A DNA stretch of 64,000 bases from NCBI RefSeq assembly GCF_002954665.1, contig NZ_MSCM01000001.1, positions 477,107 to 541,106 of the forward strand. The letters run 5' to 3'. Below, piece after piece: positions 1-8,821 of the stretch; positions within the stretch are counted from its first letter, which is position 1, and each line of letters opens with the position of its first letter. The stretch comes from Polaribacter glomeratus (lineage in GTDB: Bacteria > Bacteroidota > Bacteroidia > Flavobacteriales > Flavobacteriaceae). The notes under the pieces were generated by a model, which worked only from the letters and a program-made list of their open reading frames with translations, made no database searches and had not been told where the DNA came from. Position numbers and translations under genes: made by a program.

Positions 1-433
1 TTTTTCTTGCTGCAGCATTAAATAATTTGGAAGGGATATTTTTAGTGAAAACATTGTCATAACGTTTCTTTTTCCATCCAGAGATTAAATCGAAATCTTT
101 ATCAATAATTAAGTTGTATAAATCGGGTATTTCTTCTGGATTGTCTTGTAAATCAGCATCCATCGTAATTACAACCTTGCCTGTAGCACGTTCAAAACCG
201 GCGTCTAAAGCCTGACTTTTTCCGTAGTTTTTTTGAAAACGAATTCCCTTTACACTGTTATTATTTGCTGATAATTGACTTATAACACTCCAAGAACTGT
301 CTGTGCTGCCATCATCAATAAAAATAATTTCATATAAATAACGATTGGATTGCATAACAGTTGCAATCCAATCGTGTAATTCTTTTAAAGATTCGTCTTC
401 GTTAAGAAGTGGTATTACTACCGAGATATCCAT
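1..433 (-). CDS. Family 2 glycosyltransferase, N-terminal part (cut by window edge)
   Basis: The minus strand from the ATG at 433 reads as the N-terminal 144 residues of a GT2-family (GT-A fold) glycosyltransferase. It opens with the usual MDISVVIPLLNE strand, followed by the nucleotide-binding FIDDGSTDSSW motif near residue 38. The metal-binding region MDADLQDNPEEI follows near residue 91. This arrangement is typical of dolichyl-phosphate-mannose-synthase-like enzymes (DPMS/GtrB), which pass a sugar from a nucleotide donor to a polyprenyl phosphate at the membrane. The C-terminal half, including any membrane segments, lies outside the window, so the acceptor cannot be judged. It is read in the same direction as the DUF4199 gene upstream (gap about 70 bases), a pairing consistent with one transcript. 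Confidence 0.9.
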   Translation of the reverse strand, partial: MDISVVIPLLNEDESLKELHDWIATVMQSNRYLYEIIFIDDGSTDSSWSVISQLSANNNSVKGIRFQKNYGKSQALDAGFERATGKVVITMDADLQDNPEEIPDLYNLIIDKDFDLISGWKKKRYDNVFTKNIPSKLFNAAARK

Positions 434-503
434 ATGCTTAATTCAAAGTTCAAAGTTTAAAATTTAAAAATTCAAAGTTCTAGATTTATTGATACTTTGA
501 AAT

Positions 504-1025
504 TTAATACGTTTCTTCTTCAGTTTTTTTCATCACTGCCGCAATAATTGCAGAAAAAACAAAACCTACAAAAGCAGAAAAAGCTAAAATTATTGCAGAC
601 ACAATTGCTGGACTGTTAAATTTTTCAGCTATTTCAATAGAAGCTTCTATTTGATCAGAAGTTAATCCAGCATCTTCCCAAGCTTTTGCTTGGAAGTCCA
701 TTGCTTGTTGTTGAAAAGTTGGTTCTATTATATTTGTAAAAGCAAGCGTGTAAATTACCGTTAATACAGCACTAATCATTGTAATACCTAAACCAATTTT
801 TACACCTTCGCCCCATGAAATAAAGCCAACATTTTCTTTTTTAAATTGTTTAATTCCCAAAATAATAAAAACAATCATAATAGCGTAAATAAGTACATTA
901 TTTAGCCATTGTAGTTTAAATACATTTCCAGAAGCCCATAAGACTAAATGAATTATGATTCCTATTACACCTAAATATAAACCATAGTTGAGTATAATGT
1001 TTTTACTGTTTGCTTGATTTTCCAT
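504..1025 (-). CDS. DUF4199 family membrane protein
   Basis: A 173-residue integral membrane protein with four hydrophobic segments (about residues 13-31, 44-60, 72-94 and 140-165). The charged stretch between segments two and three contains SWGEGVKIG, and an acidic, glutamine-rich loop lies between three and four. This is the layout of the Bacteroidota-specific DUF4199 family, whose function is unknown. The gene commonly sits next to a DPMS-like glycosyltransferase in flavobacteria, as here. A TAnnTTTG box at 1057-1050 on the minus strand places the transcript start about 20 bases before the ATG. Family assignment is from overall pattern recognition, not a profile search. Confidence 0.8.
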   Translation of the reverse strand: MENQANSKNIILNYGLYLGVIGIIIHLVLWASGNVFKLQWLNNVLIYAIMIVFIILGIKQFKKENVGFISWGEGVKIGLGITMISAVLTVIYTLAFTNIIEPTFQQQAMDFQAKAWEDAGLTSDQIEASIEIAEKFNSPAIVSAIILAFSAFVGFVFSAIIAAVMKKTEEETY

Positions 1026-1049
1026 TGTATTAAAATTTAATTAGTGTGA

Positions 1050-1057
1050 CAAATATA
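1050..1057 (-). promoter_or_regulatory. Putative -7 box (TATATTTG) of the DUF4199-glycosyltransferase unit
   Basis: Reading minus strand, the octamer matches the Bacteroidota -7 consensus TAnnTTTG and lies 25 bases ahead of the DUF4199 start codon. No clear -33 TTG element is visible. Confidence 0.45.
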
Positions 1058-1166
1058 TCATTTTCATTTTTTATAGTTTTTATTTTAGCTAAAAGATTAA
1101 AAACTTAAAAACATCTTATTAGTATTCAACTAGTTAAAAATGTTACATAATTTTTTACATTTTTTT

Positions 1167-1197
1167 ATTGATAAAATAAAAATAGATTGTAAATTTG
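1167..1197 (+). promoter_or_regulatory. Promoter of the SRP RNA
   Basis: A -33 ATTG (TTG at 1168-1170) and a -7 TAAATTTG (1190-1197) are separated by 19 bases, matching the Bacteroidota sigma-factor consensus. The predicted start lies at about 1200-1202, exactly where the SRP RNA stem begins. Confidence 0.75.
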
Positions 1198-1201
1198 CAT
1201 C

Positions 1202-1295
1202 GGCAAGTCCTACACAACTAGCTCCCTTTGAATCCTCCAGGGTGGGAACACAGCAAAGGTATTAGGTTGTAGCAGTGTGATGTAGATAGCTTGCC
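1202..1295 (+). ncRNA. ffs: Small signal recognition particle RNA (4.5S type)
   Basis: A 94-base RNA whose ends GGCAAG and CTTGCC close a long hairpin. The conserved apical domain is visible at 1235-1256: TCCAGGGTGGGAACACAGCA, which contains the GGAA tetraloop and the asymmetric loop bound by the Ffh M domain. The RNA is followed directly by a run of T residues (1297-1304) that can end transcription. It is of the short Alu-less type found in most Gram-negative bacteria. It works with Ffh and with FtsY, whose gene lies at 14337 in this window, in co-translational membrane targeting. Confidence 0.92.
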
Positions 1296-1405
1296 ATTTT
1301 TTTTGCTCTAAAGTTTCTTGTCAATCTCTTTAGTTTTCTTTATTTCTTAATTCTCTTTAAATTTATTTTTTGTTACTTCGTACCTTATAATTAGAAATTA
1401 ATTTT

Positions 1406-2209
1406 ATGTCTAAAGTAGTTTTAGTTACTGGAGCTTCATCCGGAATAGGAAAATCAATCGCTACTTATTTACACGAAAAAGGCTACAAAGTTTTTGGAAC
1501 CAGCAGAAATCCTAAAAACACAGAAAATTTTTCTTTTCAAATGATTGCTTTGGACGTTTTAAAAGTAGAAACAATTGAAACGGCGGTTGCTTTTATCATC
1601 AAAAAAGAAGGAAGATTAGATGTGTTAATTAATAACGCAGGTATGGGAATTACAGGTCCAATTGAAGATACGCCAACGGATGAAATGAGAGCCGTTTTTA
1701 ATACCAACCTTTTTGGAGCTATTGATGTAATGAAAGCTGTTTTACCGCAAATGCGTTTACAAAAACACGGAATGATTTTAAACGTAACCTCAATTGCTGG
1801 TTATATGGGTTTGCCTTTTAGAGGTTTGTATTCTGCAACAAAAGGTGCTTTAGAATTGGTAACAGAATCTATAAGTATGGAGGTTAAAAGTTTTGGAATT
1901 AACGTTGTAAATATTGCTCCGGGAGATTTTGCTACAAATATTGCTGCAGGAAGATATCACACGCCTATTTTTGAAAATTCTGCTTATAAAGAAAATTATC
2001 GAGCAAATTTAGATTTAATGGACTCGCATGTAAACGGCGGTATGAATCCTTTAGAAATGGCAAAGGCTGTGTATGATGTTATTAACACAAAAAAGCCTAA
2101 TATACATTATAAAGTTGGCGGTTTTATGGAAAAATTTTCCATCGTTTTAAAACGTGTTTTACCAGACAAAATGTATCAGAAAATATTGATGAATCATTAT
2201 AAATTGTAA
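1406..2209 (+). CDS. Short-chain dehydrogenase/reductase
   Basis: A 267-residue classical SDR. The Rossmann glycine motif TGASSGIG is at residues 8-15, the NNAG motif near 75, and the catalytic Tyr142 and Lys146 are in YSATK. These enzymes reduce a carbonyl or oxidise an alcohol using NAD(P)H. The substrate cannot be deduced, but the C-terminal extension of about 60 residues after the catalytic site resembles SDRs acting on large lipid-like substrates. It is monocistronic: the SRP RNA terminator lies upstream, and the stop codon is only 3 bases from the stop of the convergent lipoprotein gene. Start ATG chosen because the glycine motif follows at the normal distance. Confidence 0.9.
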   Translation: MSKVVLVTGASSGIGKSIATYLHEKGYKVFGTSRNPKNTENFSFQMIALDVLKVETIETAVAFIIKKEGRLDVLINNAGMGITGPIEDTPTDEMRAVFNTNLFGAIDVMKAVLPQMRLQKHGMILNVTSIAGYMGLPFRGLYSATKGALELVTESISMEVKSFGINVVNIAPGDFATNIAAGRYHTPIFENSAYKENYRANLDLMDSHVNGGMNPLEMAKAVYDVINTKKPNIHYKVGGFMEKFSIVLKRVLPDKMYQKILMNHYKL

Positions 2210-2212
2210 AAA

Positions 2213-3235
2213 TTAATTTGCAACCGAAACATGTTTAGTTTCTATTGGATTCAAATACGTTTCTAAAATTTCTAGATTACACTCAAGTGCATTGAACTTA
2301 AATTTTATCCAACCATAAAACTTTTTGTCACCAAAATTCATTTTTACAAGAAAATAGTCTTCTTTGTTGTTTTTTAGCGTGTTTTTATAAGTTAAATTAT
2401 TGTTTAGAAAATAATTGTGCTTTTGGTAAGGAGCATCAAATTCATAAAAAACATCTAAAGTATTTTTAATATCTGTTAGATAAACTTTCGTGTTTTCAGT
2501 AGAAAAAGGAGCTTCAAAAATTATAGGATAAGGATTAGAACCACCTTTTAAAGCAAGTATTTCATTTTTTGTAGCGTCTGTTGATACTAGTTTTATTTTG
2601 TAAATATTAAATTGTGGCCTGTTGCCAATATCTCTATTTTTTTCATAAATTATGCTATAATCTGTTGTTCCATTTTTATCAACATCAATATTTAGAGGTA
2701 ATTTAGTTAAAAGGCAATTAGAAAAATAAGTATAATTGGTCGCTTCAATTTCATAATCATCTTCATTAAATTCTACCCAAAACTTAACGGTATACGTTTG
2801 TTTATCATGATGGTCTTTATAAATTAATTGACCTGTAACTTTTTTATTTACTTCCCATTCATTTAATTTTAAGTCAAAAATTTGAATTTTTGTTACCGCC
2901 GAAATATCTGTAAATGAGCCATAATAGTATTTATAACCGTAATCTATCTGCAAACAATTTTCTTTTTTATTAAATACAAAAGTAAATGTTTCTGTTTCGC
3001 CATCTGTGCCCGCTTTTTTGGTGTAATTAATTTTCACAGAAGTATCTGTGTAACTTCCTTTCCATAAAACAGGGGCTACATTGTCTGTTATTACTACGTT
3101 ATCAGCTTTAGATACGTCAACTTCGGATGTAATGCAAACAACTTTACCCTCAATTCTCGTTCCTACATTTAACTCTTCTTCACAAGAGCATACAATGAAT
3201 AATAATAAGAAAATAACAATACTTTTAAAAGGCAT
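2213..3235 (-). CDS. Hypothetical lipoprotein
   Basis: A 340-residue exported protein of unknown function. It starts with a lipoprotein signal peptide (MPFKSIVIFLLLFIVCSC), with the likely lipidated Cys at position 18 followed by acidic residues. The rest is rich in beta-strand-like, aromatic and lysine-containing stretches with no motif I recognise. The longer reading frame begins with a TTG at 3253, but that codon lies inside a good minus-strand promoter box (TACCTTTG, 3258-3251). The ATG at 3235 is therefore preferred. It is convergent with the SDR gene and expressed alone. Confidence 0.75.
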   Translation of the reverse strand: MPFKSIVIFLLLFIVCSCEEELNVGTRIEGKVVCITSEVDVSKADNVVITDNVAPVLWKGSYTDTSVKINYTKKAGTDGETETFTFVFNKKENCLQIDYGYKYYYGSFTDISAVTKIQIFDLKLNEWEVNKKVTGQLIYKDHHDKQTYTVKFWVEFNEDDYEIEATNYTYFSNCLLTKLPLNIDVDKNGTTDYSIIYEKNRDIGNRPQFNIYKIKLVSTDATKNEILALKGGSNPYPIIFEAPFSTENTKVYLTDIKNTLDVFYEFDAPYQKHNYFLNNNLTYKNTLKNNKEDYFLVKMNFGDKKFYGWIKFKFNALECNLEILETYLNPIETKHVSVAN

Positions 3236-3250
3236 AAAAAATAATTTTAA

Positions 3251-3258
3251 CAAAGGTA
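3251..3258 (-). promoter_or_regulatory. Putative -7 box (TACCTTTG) of the lipoprotein gene
   Basis: This minus-strand match to TAnnTTTG lies 16 bases before the ATG at 3235. It overlaps the alternative TTG start and so argues against that start. Confidence 0.45.
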
Positions 3259-3383
3259 TTTATTTCTAATAAGGTAGGGCAATTAAACCATAACAAATAA
3301 TTTTTAACCGTAATTATGAGCTATTAATTGATCGATGTTTAAAACTTGTAATTAATATTTTAAAAATTAAAAATCATTGTGGT

Positions 3384-3391
3384 TATCTTTG
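3384..3391 (+). promoter_or_regulatory. Putative -7 box (TATCTTTG) of the aldolase gene
   Basis: This TAnnTTTG match ends 28 bases before the ATG at 3419. No convincing -33 element is seen. Confidence 0.5.
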
Positions 3392-3418
3392 TAAAATATA
3401 TAACTATAAATTAAAGAG

Positions 3419-4072
3419 ATGAAATTTTTCATAGATACTGCAAATTTAGAGCAAATTAAAGAAGCGCAAGCTTTAGGAATTTTAGATGGTGTAACAACAA
3501 ACCCGTCTTTAATGGCTAAAGAAGGAATTACTGGCGAAGCTAATATTATAAATCATTACAAAGCTATTTGTGAGTTAGTAGATGGCGATGTTTCTGCGGA
3601 AGTTATTTCTACAAATTTTGACGGAATGGTTAAAGAAGGTGAAGCTTTGGCGGCATTAAACCCTCAAATTGTAGTAAAATTACCAATGATAAAAGACGGA
3701 ATTAAAGCGTGTAAATACTTTTCATCAAAAGGAATTAAAACAAATGTAACGTTAGTTTTTTCTGCTGGTCAAGCATTATTGGCTGCAAAAGCAGGTGCAA
3801 CTTATGTATCTCCTTTTATTGGTCGTTTAGATGATATTTCTACAGATGGTTTAAACCTAATCTCTGAGATTCGTTTAATTTATGATAATTACGGATTTCA
3901 AACTCAAATTTTAGCAGCTTCTGTGCGTCATACAATGCATATTATTGATTGTGCAAAATTAGGTTCAGATGTAATGACAGGTCCATTAAGTGCGATTGAA
4001 GGTTTGTTAAAACACCCTTTAACAGACATCGGTTTGGCTAAATTTTTAGAAGATTATAAAAAAGGGAATTAA
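3419..4072 (+). CDS. fsa: Transaldolase / fructose-6-phosphate aldolase family protein
   Basis: A 217-residue single-domain TIM-barrel aldolase of the short transaldolase (FSA/TalC) type. It starts [16 protein letters not shown], and the [14 protein letters not shown] segment at residues 23-36 is diagnostic. The Schiff-base lysine is expected at Lys87 in VVKLPM. Family members either cleave fructose 6-phosphate to dihydroxyacetone and glyceraldehyde 3-phosphate or act as transaldolases in the pentose phosphate pathway. Sequence alone does not separate the two; in Bacteroidota the short form is usually annotated as transaldolase. The gene stands alone and is followed by a 16-bp inverted repeat that may end transcription. 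Confidence 0.92.
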   Translation: MKFFIDTANLEQIKEAQALGILDGVTTNPSLMAKEGITGEANIINHYKAICELVDGDVSAEVISTNFDGMVKEGEALAALNPQIVVKLPMIKDGIKACKYFSSKGIKTNVTLVFSAGQALLAAKAGATYVSPFIGRLDDISTDGLNLISEIRLIYDNYGFQTQILAASVRHTMHIIDCAKLGSDVMTGPLSAIEGLLKHPLTDIGLAKFLEDYKKGN

Positions 4073-4086
4073 ATAAAAGTTTTTAG

Positions 4087-4134
4087 TTATTAGTGTTTAG
4101 TTGTTGGTAGTTACTTAGAACTAAACACTAATAA
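4087..4134. terminator. Long inverted repeat after the aldolase gene
   Basis: The arms at 4087-4102 (TTATTAGTGTTTAGTT) and 4119-4134 are perfect inverted complements around a 16-base loop. The hairpin is AT-rich and is followed by A/T-rich sequence rather than a clean T run. It could be a weak terminator or part of the local repeat family. Confidence 0.45.
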
Positions 4135-4163
4135 TTAAAATTTTAAAAATATTTTGAAGCTAT

Positions 4164-4220
4164 TTCCTGCTTTCCGTTTTATCTTTTTTGAAAAAAAAAA
4201 GGATGTCACTTCAATCAGGG
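4164..4220. repeat. Dispersed imperfect palindrome, copy 1
   Basis: An imperfect palindrome of the form CCTGCTTTCCG...ATCTTTTTT / AAAAAAGGATGTC..CTTCAATCAGGG. The same pattern (ATCTTTTTTT ... AAAAAAAGGATATCGCTTCAATCCC) recurs at 14129-14231. The copies lie in intergenic gaps and resemble the REP-like palindromes scattered through many flavobacterial genomes. It is flanked by inverted runs related to TTAGTTGTTGGT (about 4095-4110) and ACCAACAACTAAT (about 4303-4317). Confidence 0.55.
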
Positions 4221-4349
4221 CTAAACTTATTTAGTAACTATTAACTTAATATAAATGGTTTTAGCTTGTTTTTTTTAGTTTTGAGTGTTCGCAAATAACT
4301 AAAAACCAACAACTAATAACTTTTCAAATCTTTTATAAAGATTTTAAAA

Positions 4350-6008
4350 ATGTATCCAAAAAAAGAACTCGCACAAATGTTAATTTCGGCTTGTCATCAA
4401 TTTGAGATTGATACAGTTGTTATTTCCCCTGGTTCAAGAAATGCGCCACTTACTATTGGTTTTTCTAATCATCCAGAAATTAAAACGTTAAGCGTTGTAG
4501 ATGAGCGTTGTGCAGCATTTTTTGCTTTAGGTATTGCCCAACAAACTCATAAACCAGTAGCAATTTTATGCACTTCTGGTTCTGCTTTGTTAAATTATTA
4601 TCCTGCAATTGCAGAAGCATTTTATAGTAACATTCCGTTGGTTGTAATCTCTGCAGATAGGCCAAAACATTTAATTGATATTGGCGACGGACAAACAATT
4701 CGTCAAGAAAACGTGTTTGAAAATCATATTTTATTTTCTGCTAATTTGGTGGAGAATGATAAGTTTAAAACGCGTAATTCTCAATTAATTGGCGAAGCTT
4801 TGCAGATTTCTGTTTCACAACAAGGTCCTGTTCACATCAATGTACCTTTTGATGAACCTTTGTATGAAACGGTAGCTGAAATGCAAAAATTTCATTTTCC
4901 GCATATTTCTATGAGTTCTTTGGATAATTCTCATATTAATTATGAAGCGTTTTCTAAAATTTGGAATGCTGCCGAAAAGAAAATGATTGTAGTTGGTGTT
5001 AATTATCCTGATACAGAGTTACACAAATTAATTGATTTTTATGCGGATGACGAATCGGTTTTAATATTAACAGAAACTACGTCAAACTTGCATCATAAAA
5101 AAGCAATTGATTCTATAGATCAACTTATTTTTTCTTTGGATGAAAATCAGTTTCAAGATCTAAAACCAGAAGTTCTCATCACTTTTGGCGGAATGATTGT
5201 TTCTAAAAAAATAAAACAATTTTTAAGAAAATATACACCAAAACATCATTGGAATATTGATCCTAAAAAAGCAGTAAATACTTTCTTTTGTTTATCAGAA
5301 TTTATTCAAATAAAACCAGTAGATTTCTTTTCGAAGTTTAAAGATGTTGTAATAAAAAAAGAAAGTACTTATCAATCTAAATGGTTGCAAATTCGTGATG
5401 AAAAACGCGTAAAACATCAACAATACATATCAAAAGTAATACATTCAGACTTTAAAGTTTTTGGGCAAGTTTTAGAAAGTGTTCCTAATAATCGTCAGTT
5501 GCAAATTAGCAATAGCTCTATTATTAGATACGCACAATTATTTAGTGTAGCAGATAGTATTACCGTTTTTTGTAATAGAGGAACAAGCGGAATTGACGGC
5601 AGCACAAGTACCGCAATTGGAGCTGCATACACTAGCAAAAACCAGACTGTTTTTATAACCGGTGATCTTAGTTTTTTTTATGATAGCAATGGTTTATGGA
5701 ATAAAAACATTCCGGTAAACTTTAGAGTTATTTTAATTAATAATTCTGGTGGCGGAATTTTTAAAATTTTACCAGGTCCAAAATTAACAAATGCATTGCA
5801 GTATTTTGTAACGCCTCATTGTTTAACTGCAGAACATTTGTGTAAAATGTATGAGTTTGACTATCAAAAAGCATTTTCATCAGAAAGTGTTACCAACGAA
5901 TTAAAAGATTTCTATAAAACATCCGAAAGACCAAAAATTTTAGAGATTTTTACACCAAGTGCAGAAAATGATTTAATTTTAACCGCATATTTTAAAAATA
6001 TACAATAA
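4350..6008 (+). CDS. menD: 2-succinyl-5-enolpyruvyl-6-hydroxy-3-cyclohexene-1-carboxylate synthase
   Basis: A 552-residue ThDP-dependent enzyme of menaquinone synthesis that joins isochorismate and 2-oxoglutarate with loss of CO2. The N-terminal Pyr domain carries VVISPGSRNAPLTIGF (residues 23-38) and the catalytic Glu52 in VVDERCAAFFALG. The C-terminal PP domain has the ThDP/Mg motif GDLSFFYDSNGLW...ILINNSGGG from about residue 438. Length matches the family. The stop codon overlaps the ATG of the next gene by one base, so the two are co-transcribed. menB lies 2.8 kb downstream on the same strand, separated by the repeat array and an opposing gene. No other men genes are visible. Confidence 0.96.
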   Translation: MYPKKELAQMLISACHQFEIDTVVISPGSRNAPLTIGFSNHPEIKTLSVVDERCAAFFALGIAQQTHKPVAILCTSGSALLNYYPAIAEAFYSNIPLVVISADRPKHLIDIGDGQTIRQENVFENHILFSANLVENDKFKTRNSQLIGEALQISVSQQGPVHINVPFDEPLYETVAEMQKFHFPHISMSSLDNSHINYEAFSKIWNAAEKKMIVVGVNYPDTELHKLIDFYADDESVLILTETTSNLHHKKAIDSIDQLIFSLDENQFQDLKPEVLITFGGMIVSKKIKQFLRKYTPKHHWNIDPKKAVNTFFCLSEFIQIKPVDFFSKFKDVVIKKESTYQSKWLQIRDEKRVKHQQYISKVIHSDFKVFGQVLESVPNNRQLQISNSSIIRYAQLFSVADSITVFCNRGTSGIDGSTSTAIGAAYTSKNQTVFITGDLSFFYDSNGLWNKNIPVNFRVILINNSGGGIFKILPGPKLTNALQYFVTPHCLTAEHLCKMYEFDYQKAFSSESVTNELKDFYKTSERPKILEIFTPSAENDLILTAYFKNIQ

Positions 6009-6463
6009 TGGATTTACAAGAACACGACGATTTTGAAGAAGTAGAAATGAATTTGAAAGAAGGAGATAAAGTGCAATTGATCATTGAAACTGAATCTGCT
6101 TTGGGGTATACGGTTTTAATTAATGAAGAATTTGACGGTTTACTTTTTAGAAGTGAAGTTTTTCAGGAGTTAGAAGAAAACATGGAAGTTACTGGCTATA
6201 TCAAAAATATTCGTGAAGATGGTAAAATTGATGTTTCTTTAAGACCACAAGGTTTTAGAAATGTTATAAATTCGGATGTAGATAAAGTGCTTGCAAGGTT
6301 AAAAAGTAGCAGAGAAGGTTTTATTTTAATTACCGATAAAAGCTCGCCAGATTCCATCCGTTTTCACATGAAAATGAGTAAAAAAGCATTTAAAAAAGCT
6401 GTTGGAAATCTTTATAAGCAAAAACTTATTGTTATTAAAGACGATAGAATAGAACTGGTTTAG
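6008..6463 (+). CDS. S1-like / winged-helix RNA-binding protein (short CvfB-like)
   Basis: A 151-residue protein. Residues about 15-75 look like an S1-type OB fold (LIIETESALGYTVLINEEFDGLLFRSEVF...GKIDVSLRP), and 80-151 a small winged helix. This matches the C-terminal end of CvfB/YitL-type proteins but is roughly half their length, keeping one S1 unit and the winged helix. The natural role is likely RNA binding; the target is unknown. Its ATG overlaps the menD stop codon (TAATG), so it is translationally coupled to menD. The same menD-S1 pairing is common in flavobacteria. Confidence 0.85.
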   Translation: MDLQEHDDFEEVEMNLKEGDKVQLIIETESALGYTVLINEEFDGLLFRSEVFQELEENMEVTGYIKNIREDGKIDVSLRPQGFRNVINSDVDKVLARLKSSREGFILITDKSSPDSIRFHMKMSKKAFKKAVGNLYKQKLIVIKDDRIELV

Positions 6464-7590
6464 TTTTCAATTATCAATTATCAATTATCAGTTAACAGTT
6501 GTCAGTGATCAGTTATCAGTTGTCAGTGATCAGTTTTCAATTATCAATTATCAGTGAACAGTCTCAGTTCACAGTATTCAGAAACAAACTGACTGAATAG
6601 TGTAACTGAACACTGCAAACTATTCAATTATCAGTTTTCAATAAATAGTCTCAGTTAAAAGTATTCAGAAACAAACAGACTGAATAGTGTAACTGAACAC
6701 TGCAAACTATTCAGTGATCAGTTTTCAATGAACAGTCTCAGTTCACAGTATTCAGAAACAAACTGACTTAATAGTGTAACTGAACACTGCAAACTATTCA
6801 GTGATCAGTTTTCAATAGATAGTCTCAGTTCACAGTATTCAGAAACAAACTGACTGAATACTGCAACTGAACACTGCAAACTATTCAATTATCAGTTTTC
6901 AATAAATAGTCTCAGTTAAAAGTATTCAGAAACAAACAGACTGAATAGTGTAACTGAACACTGCAAACTATTCAGTGATCAGTTTTTAATGAATAGTCTC
7001 AGTTAAGAGTATTCAGAAACAAACTGACTGAATACAGCAACTGAATACTGCAAACTATTCAGTGATCAGTTTTTAATGAATAGTCTCAGTTCACAGTATT
7101 CAGAAACAAACTGACTGAATACAGCAACTGAACACTGCAAACTATTCAGTGATCAGTTTTCAATAAATAGTCTCAGTTCACAGTATTCAGAAACAAACTG
7201 ACTGAATAGTGTAACTGAACACTGCAAACTATTCAGTGATCAGTTTTCAGTGAATAGTCTCAGTTAAGAATATTCAGAAACAAACAGACTGAATACAGCA
7301 ACTGAACACTGCAAACTATTCAATTATCAGTTTTCAGTGAACAGTCTCAGTTAAGAGTATTTAGAAACAAACTGACTGAATACTGCAACTGAATACTGCA
7401 AACTATTCAGTGATCAGTTTTCAATAAATAGTCTCAGTTAAGAGTATTCAGAAACAAACTGACTGAATACTGCAACTGAATACTGCATACTATTCAATTA
7501 TCAGTTATCAATGAACAGTCTCAGTTAAGAGTATTCAGAAACAAACTGACTGAATACTGCAACTGAATACTGCAACTGAACATTGCCAAC
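6464..7590. repeat. Tandem array: 14 heptamers leading into 12 units of exactly 87 bp
   Basis: After the stop codon at 6463 come 14 perfect-phase heptamers (TTTTCAA, TTATCAA, TTATCAG, TTGTCAG, TGATCAG and similar; 6464-6561). Then the landmark GTCTCAGTT recurs at 6561, 6648, 6735, 6822, 6909, 6996, 7083, 7170, 7257, 7344, 7431 and 7518, always 87 bases apart with no indel. Each unit is itself built from degenerate heptamers. It carries inverted repeats, for example CAGTATTCAG with CTGAATACTG around an 11-base loop in several units. All six frames of the consensus contain stop codons, so it is not coding. Units 6561/6648 resemble 6822/6909, a three-unit (261-bp) higher order. The array runs into the 3' end of the convergent gene at 7594. 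Confidence 0.95.
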
Positions 7591-7593
7591 TTT

Positions 7594-8751
7594 TTACCGT
7601 CCTCCAAGTCTTAAAATGTTTTCATAAAATGCATCTGCATTTGGATCTGAAGGATCCATTTTTCCGTAACCAATTTTGTATTGTTTTAGTGCTTTTTTAA
7701 TCATTTTGCCAGTTTCATAATATTTGCCAATATAATAATCGCCTAAAGGAGAAGAAGGGAATAATTTTAAAATCATTTTGCCAAAATCGCGCAAACGATC
7801 ACCGTTTTCTTTTTCCATAATGATATTTTCAATCGCATAAATATCATTTTTTCTGATGCCGAGGTCACTTCCAAATAAAAACTGAATTTCTAAATATTTA
7901 TTTTCTAAATATGAAATTGCATCCAAAGGAGCCAGATCTTTAATATTTTTATCAAATTCTTCTTTAGTAATTCCAGAATAAACCTCAAAAACTTTTGTAA
8001 GTGCTCTAGGTATTGCTTCACTCATTGCAGAAACGGAACTAGAAGTGCTTATTACATCATTAATAACATTAAAATTTTTCATTTCTAAACCAGATAATCC
8101 CTTTTGAACTTGATCAATTTGAATTTGTTTATCAGCAGAAAATGACGTGGAATTATTAGTGTAAAAGTAAAAAGTATTGTCTTCTTTTGCGAATTTTAGT
8201 AGATTGTAAGACTGTAATTCAGAGCCAATAAAATCTGAAAAACTAGGATTTATGCAAATAAAAGAATTGATAAATGCAGTGTCTTCTTTCAAAAAATGTG
8301 TAATTAAATTAGCAGAATATCCTTGACCAACTAATGTAATAAAAGGCGAAGTTCGGTAAGTACTTTCCATATAAAACAAGACTTCATCTCTAATAAAGTT
8401 ATAGAAATTTTGAGCGGTAGCAGTTAATTGTCCAGAATTGATATTAAAAGAAATGTCGGCTCCTTTGGTGTTTTCCATAGAAATTGAAACGACAATTTGT
8501 TTTGGTGCTTTGTCTTTTTTTGCAAATAAAACAGCGTTACCAACATAGGCGTCAAACAAATATTCTTCATCCAAAACAATGGTTAAAGGATAATTTTTAA
8601 GACTGTCTTTTTCATATCCTTCGGGAATATAAATACTAATATTTCTATCCGAATCTAAAAAAGTAGATTCTAAACTTTTTTGGATTGTTTTTTGCGAAAA
8701 TCCGCAGAAATAAAAAAGAATAAATAATAATGTGAGTGAGTTCTTAATCAT
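7594..8751 (-). CDS. Secreted alpha/beta-hydrolase (esterase family) with helical-repeat tail
   Basis: A 385-residue exported protein. The signal peptide is residues 1-19 (ends CGFSQ). Residues 30-265 follow the PF00756 esterase pattern seen in enterobactin-esterase-like proteins: ISIYIPEGYEKDSLKNYPL, then TIVLDEEY. The likely nucleophile is Ser146 in VGQGYSANL. The elbow is GxSxN rather than GxSxG, so activity should not be assumed. The last 80 residues (PSSPLGDYYIGKYYETGKMI) look like a TPR-type helical repeat, a common tail for this family in Bacteroidota. It is transcribed alone and its stop codon abuts the 87-bp repeat array. Confidence 0.82.
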   Translation of the reverse strand: MIKNSLTLLFILFYFCGFSQKTIQKSLESTFLDSDRNISIYIPEGYEKDSLKNYPLTIVLDEEYLFDAYVGNAVLFAKKDKAPKQIVVSISMENTKGADISFNINSGQLTATAQNFYNFIRDEVLFYMESTYRTSPFITLVGQGYSANLITHFLKEDTAFINSFICINPSFSDFIGSELQSYNLLKFAKEDNTFYFYTNNSTSFSADKQIQIDQVQKGLSGLEMKNFNVINDVISTSSSVSAMSEAIPRALTKVFEVYSGITKEEFDKNIKDLAPLDAISYLENKYLEIQFLFGSDLGIRKNDIYAIENIIMEKENGDRLRDFGKMILKLFPSSPLGDYYIGKYYETGKMIKKALKQYKIGYGKMDPSDPNADAFYENILRLGGR

Positions 8752-8764
8752 ACGTTAGAATGTT

Positions 8765-8772
8765 TATTTTTG
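8765..8772 (+). promoter_or_regulatory. Putative -7 box (TATTTTTG) of menB
   Basis: This TAnnTTTG match sits 49 bases ahead of the menB ATG at 8822, in the 70-base gap shared with the divergent hydrolase gene. Confidence 0.5.
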
Positions 8773-8821
8773 CAAGCAATGATCTTTTGTTCTGTTACAA
8801 GAACGTACAAAATACAAAAAT

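Noticed and set aside
3081..3269. 62-codon plus-strand frame over the lipoprotein gene
   Set aside because: Lies antisense to the well-supported lipoprotein signal peptide and N-terminus; a shadow frame.
6464..7590. CRISPR array
   Set aside because: The units are contiguous with no unique spacers; the 87-bp period is a plain tandem repeat derived from heptamers, and it is far from cas9.
6464..7590. Repeat-protein gene (87 is divisible by three)
   Set aside because: The consensus has stop codons in all six frames.
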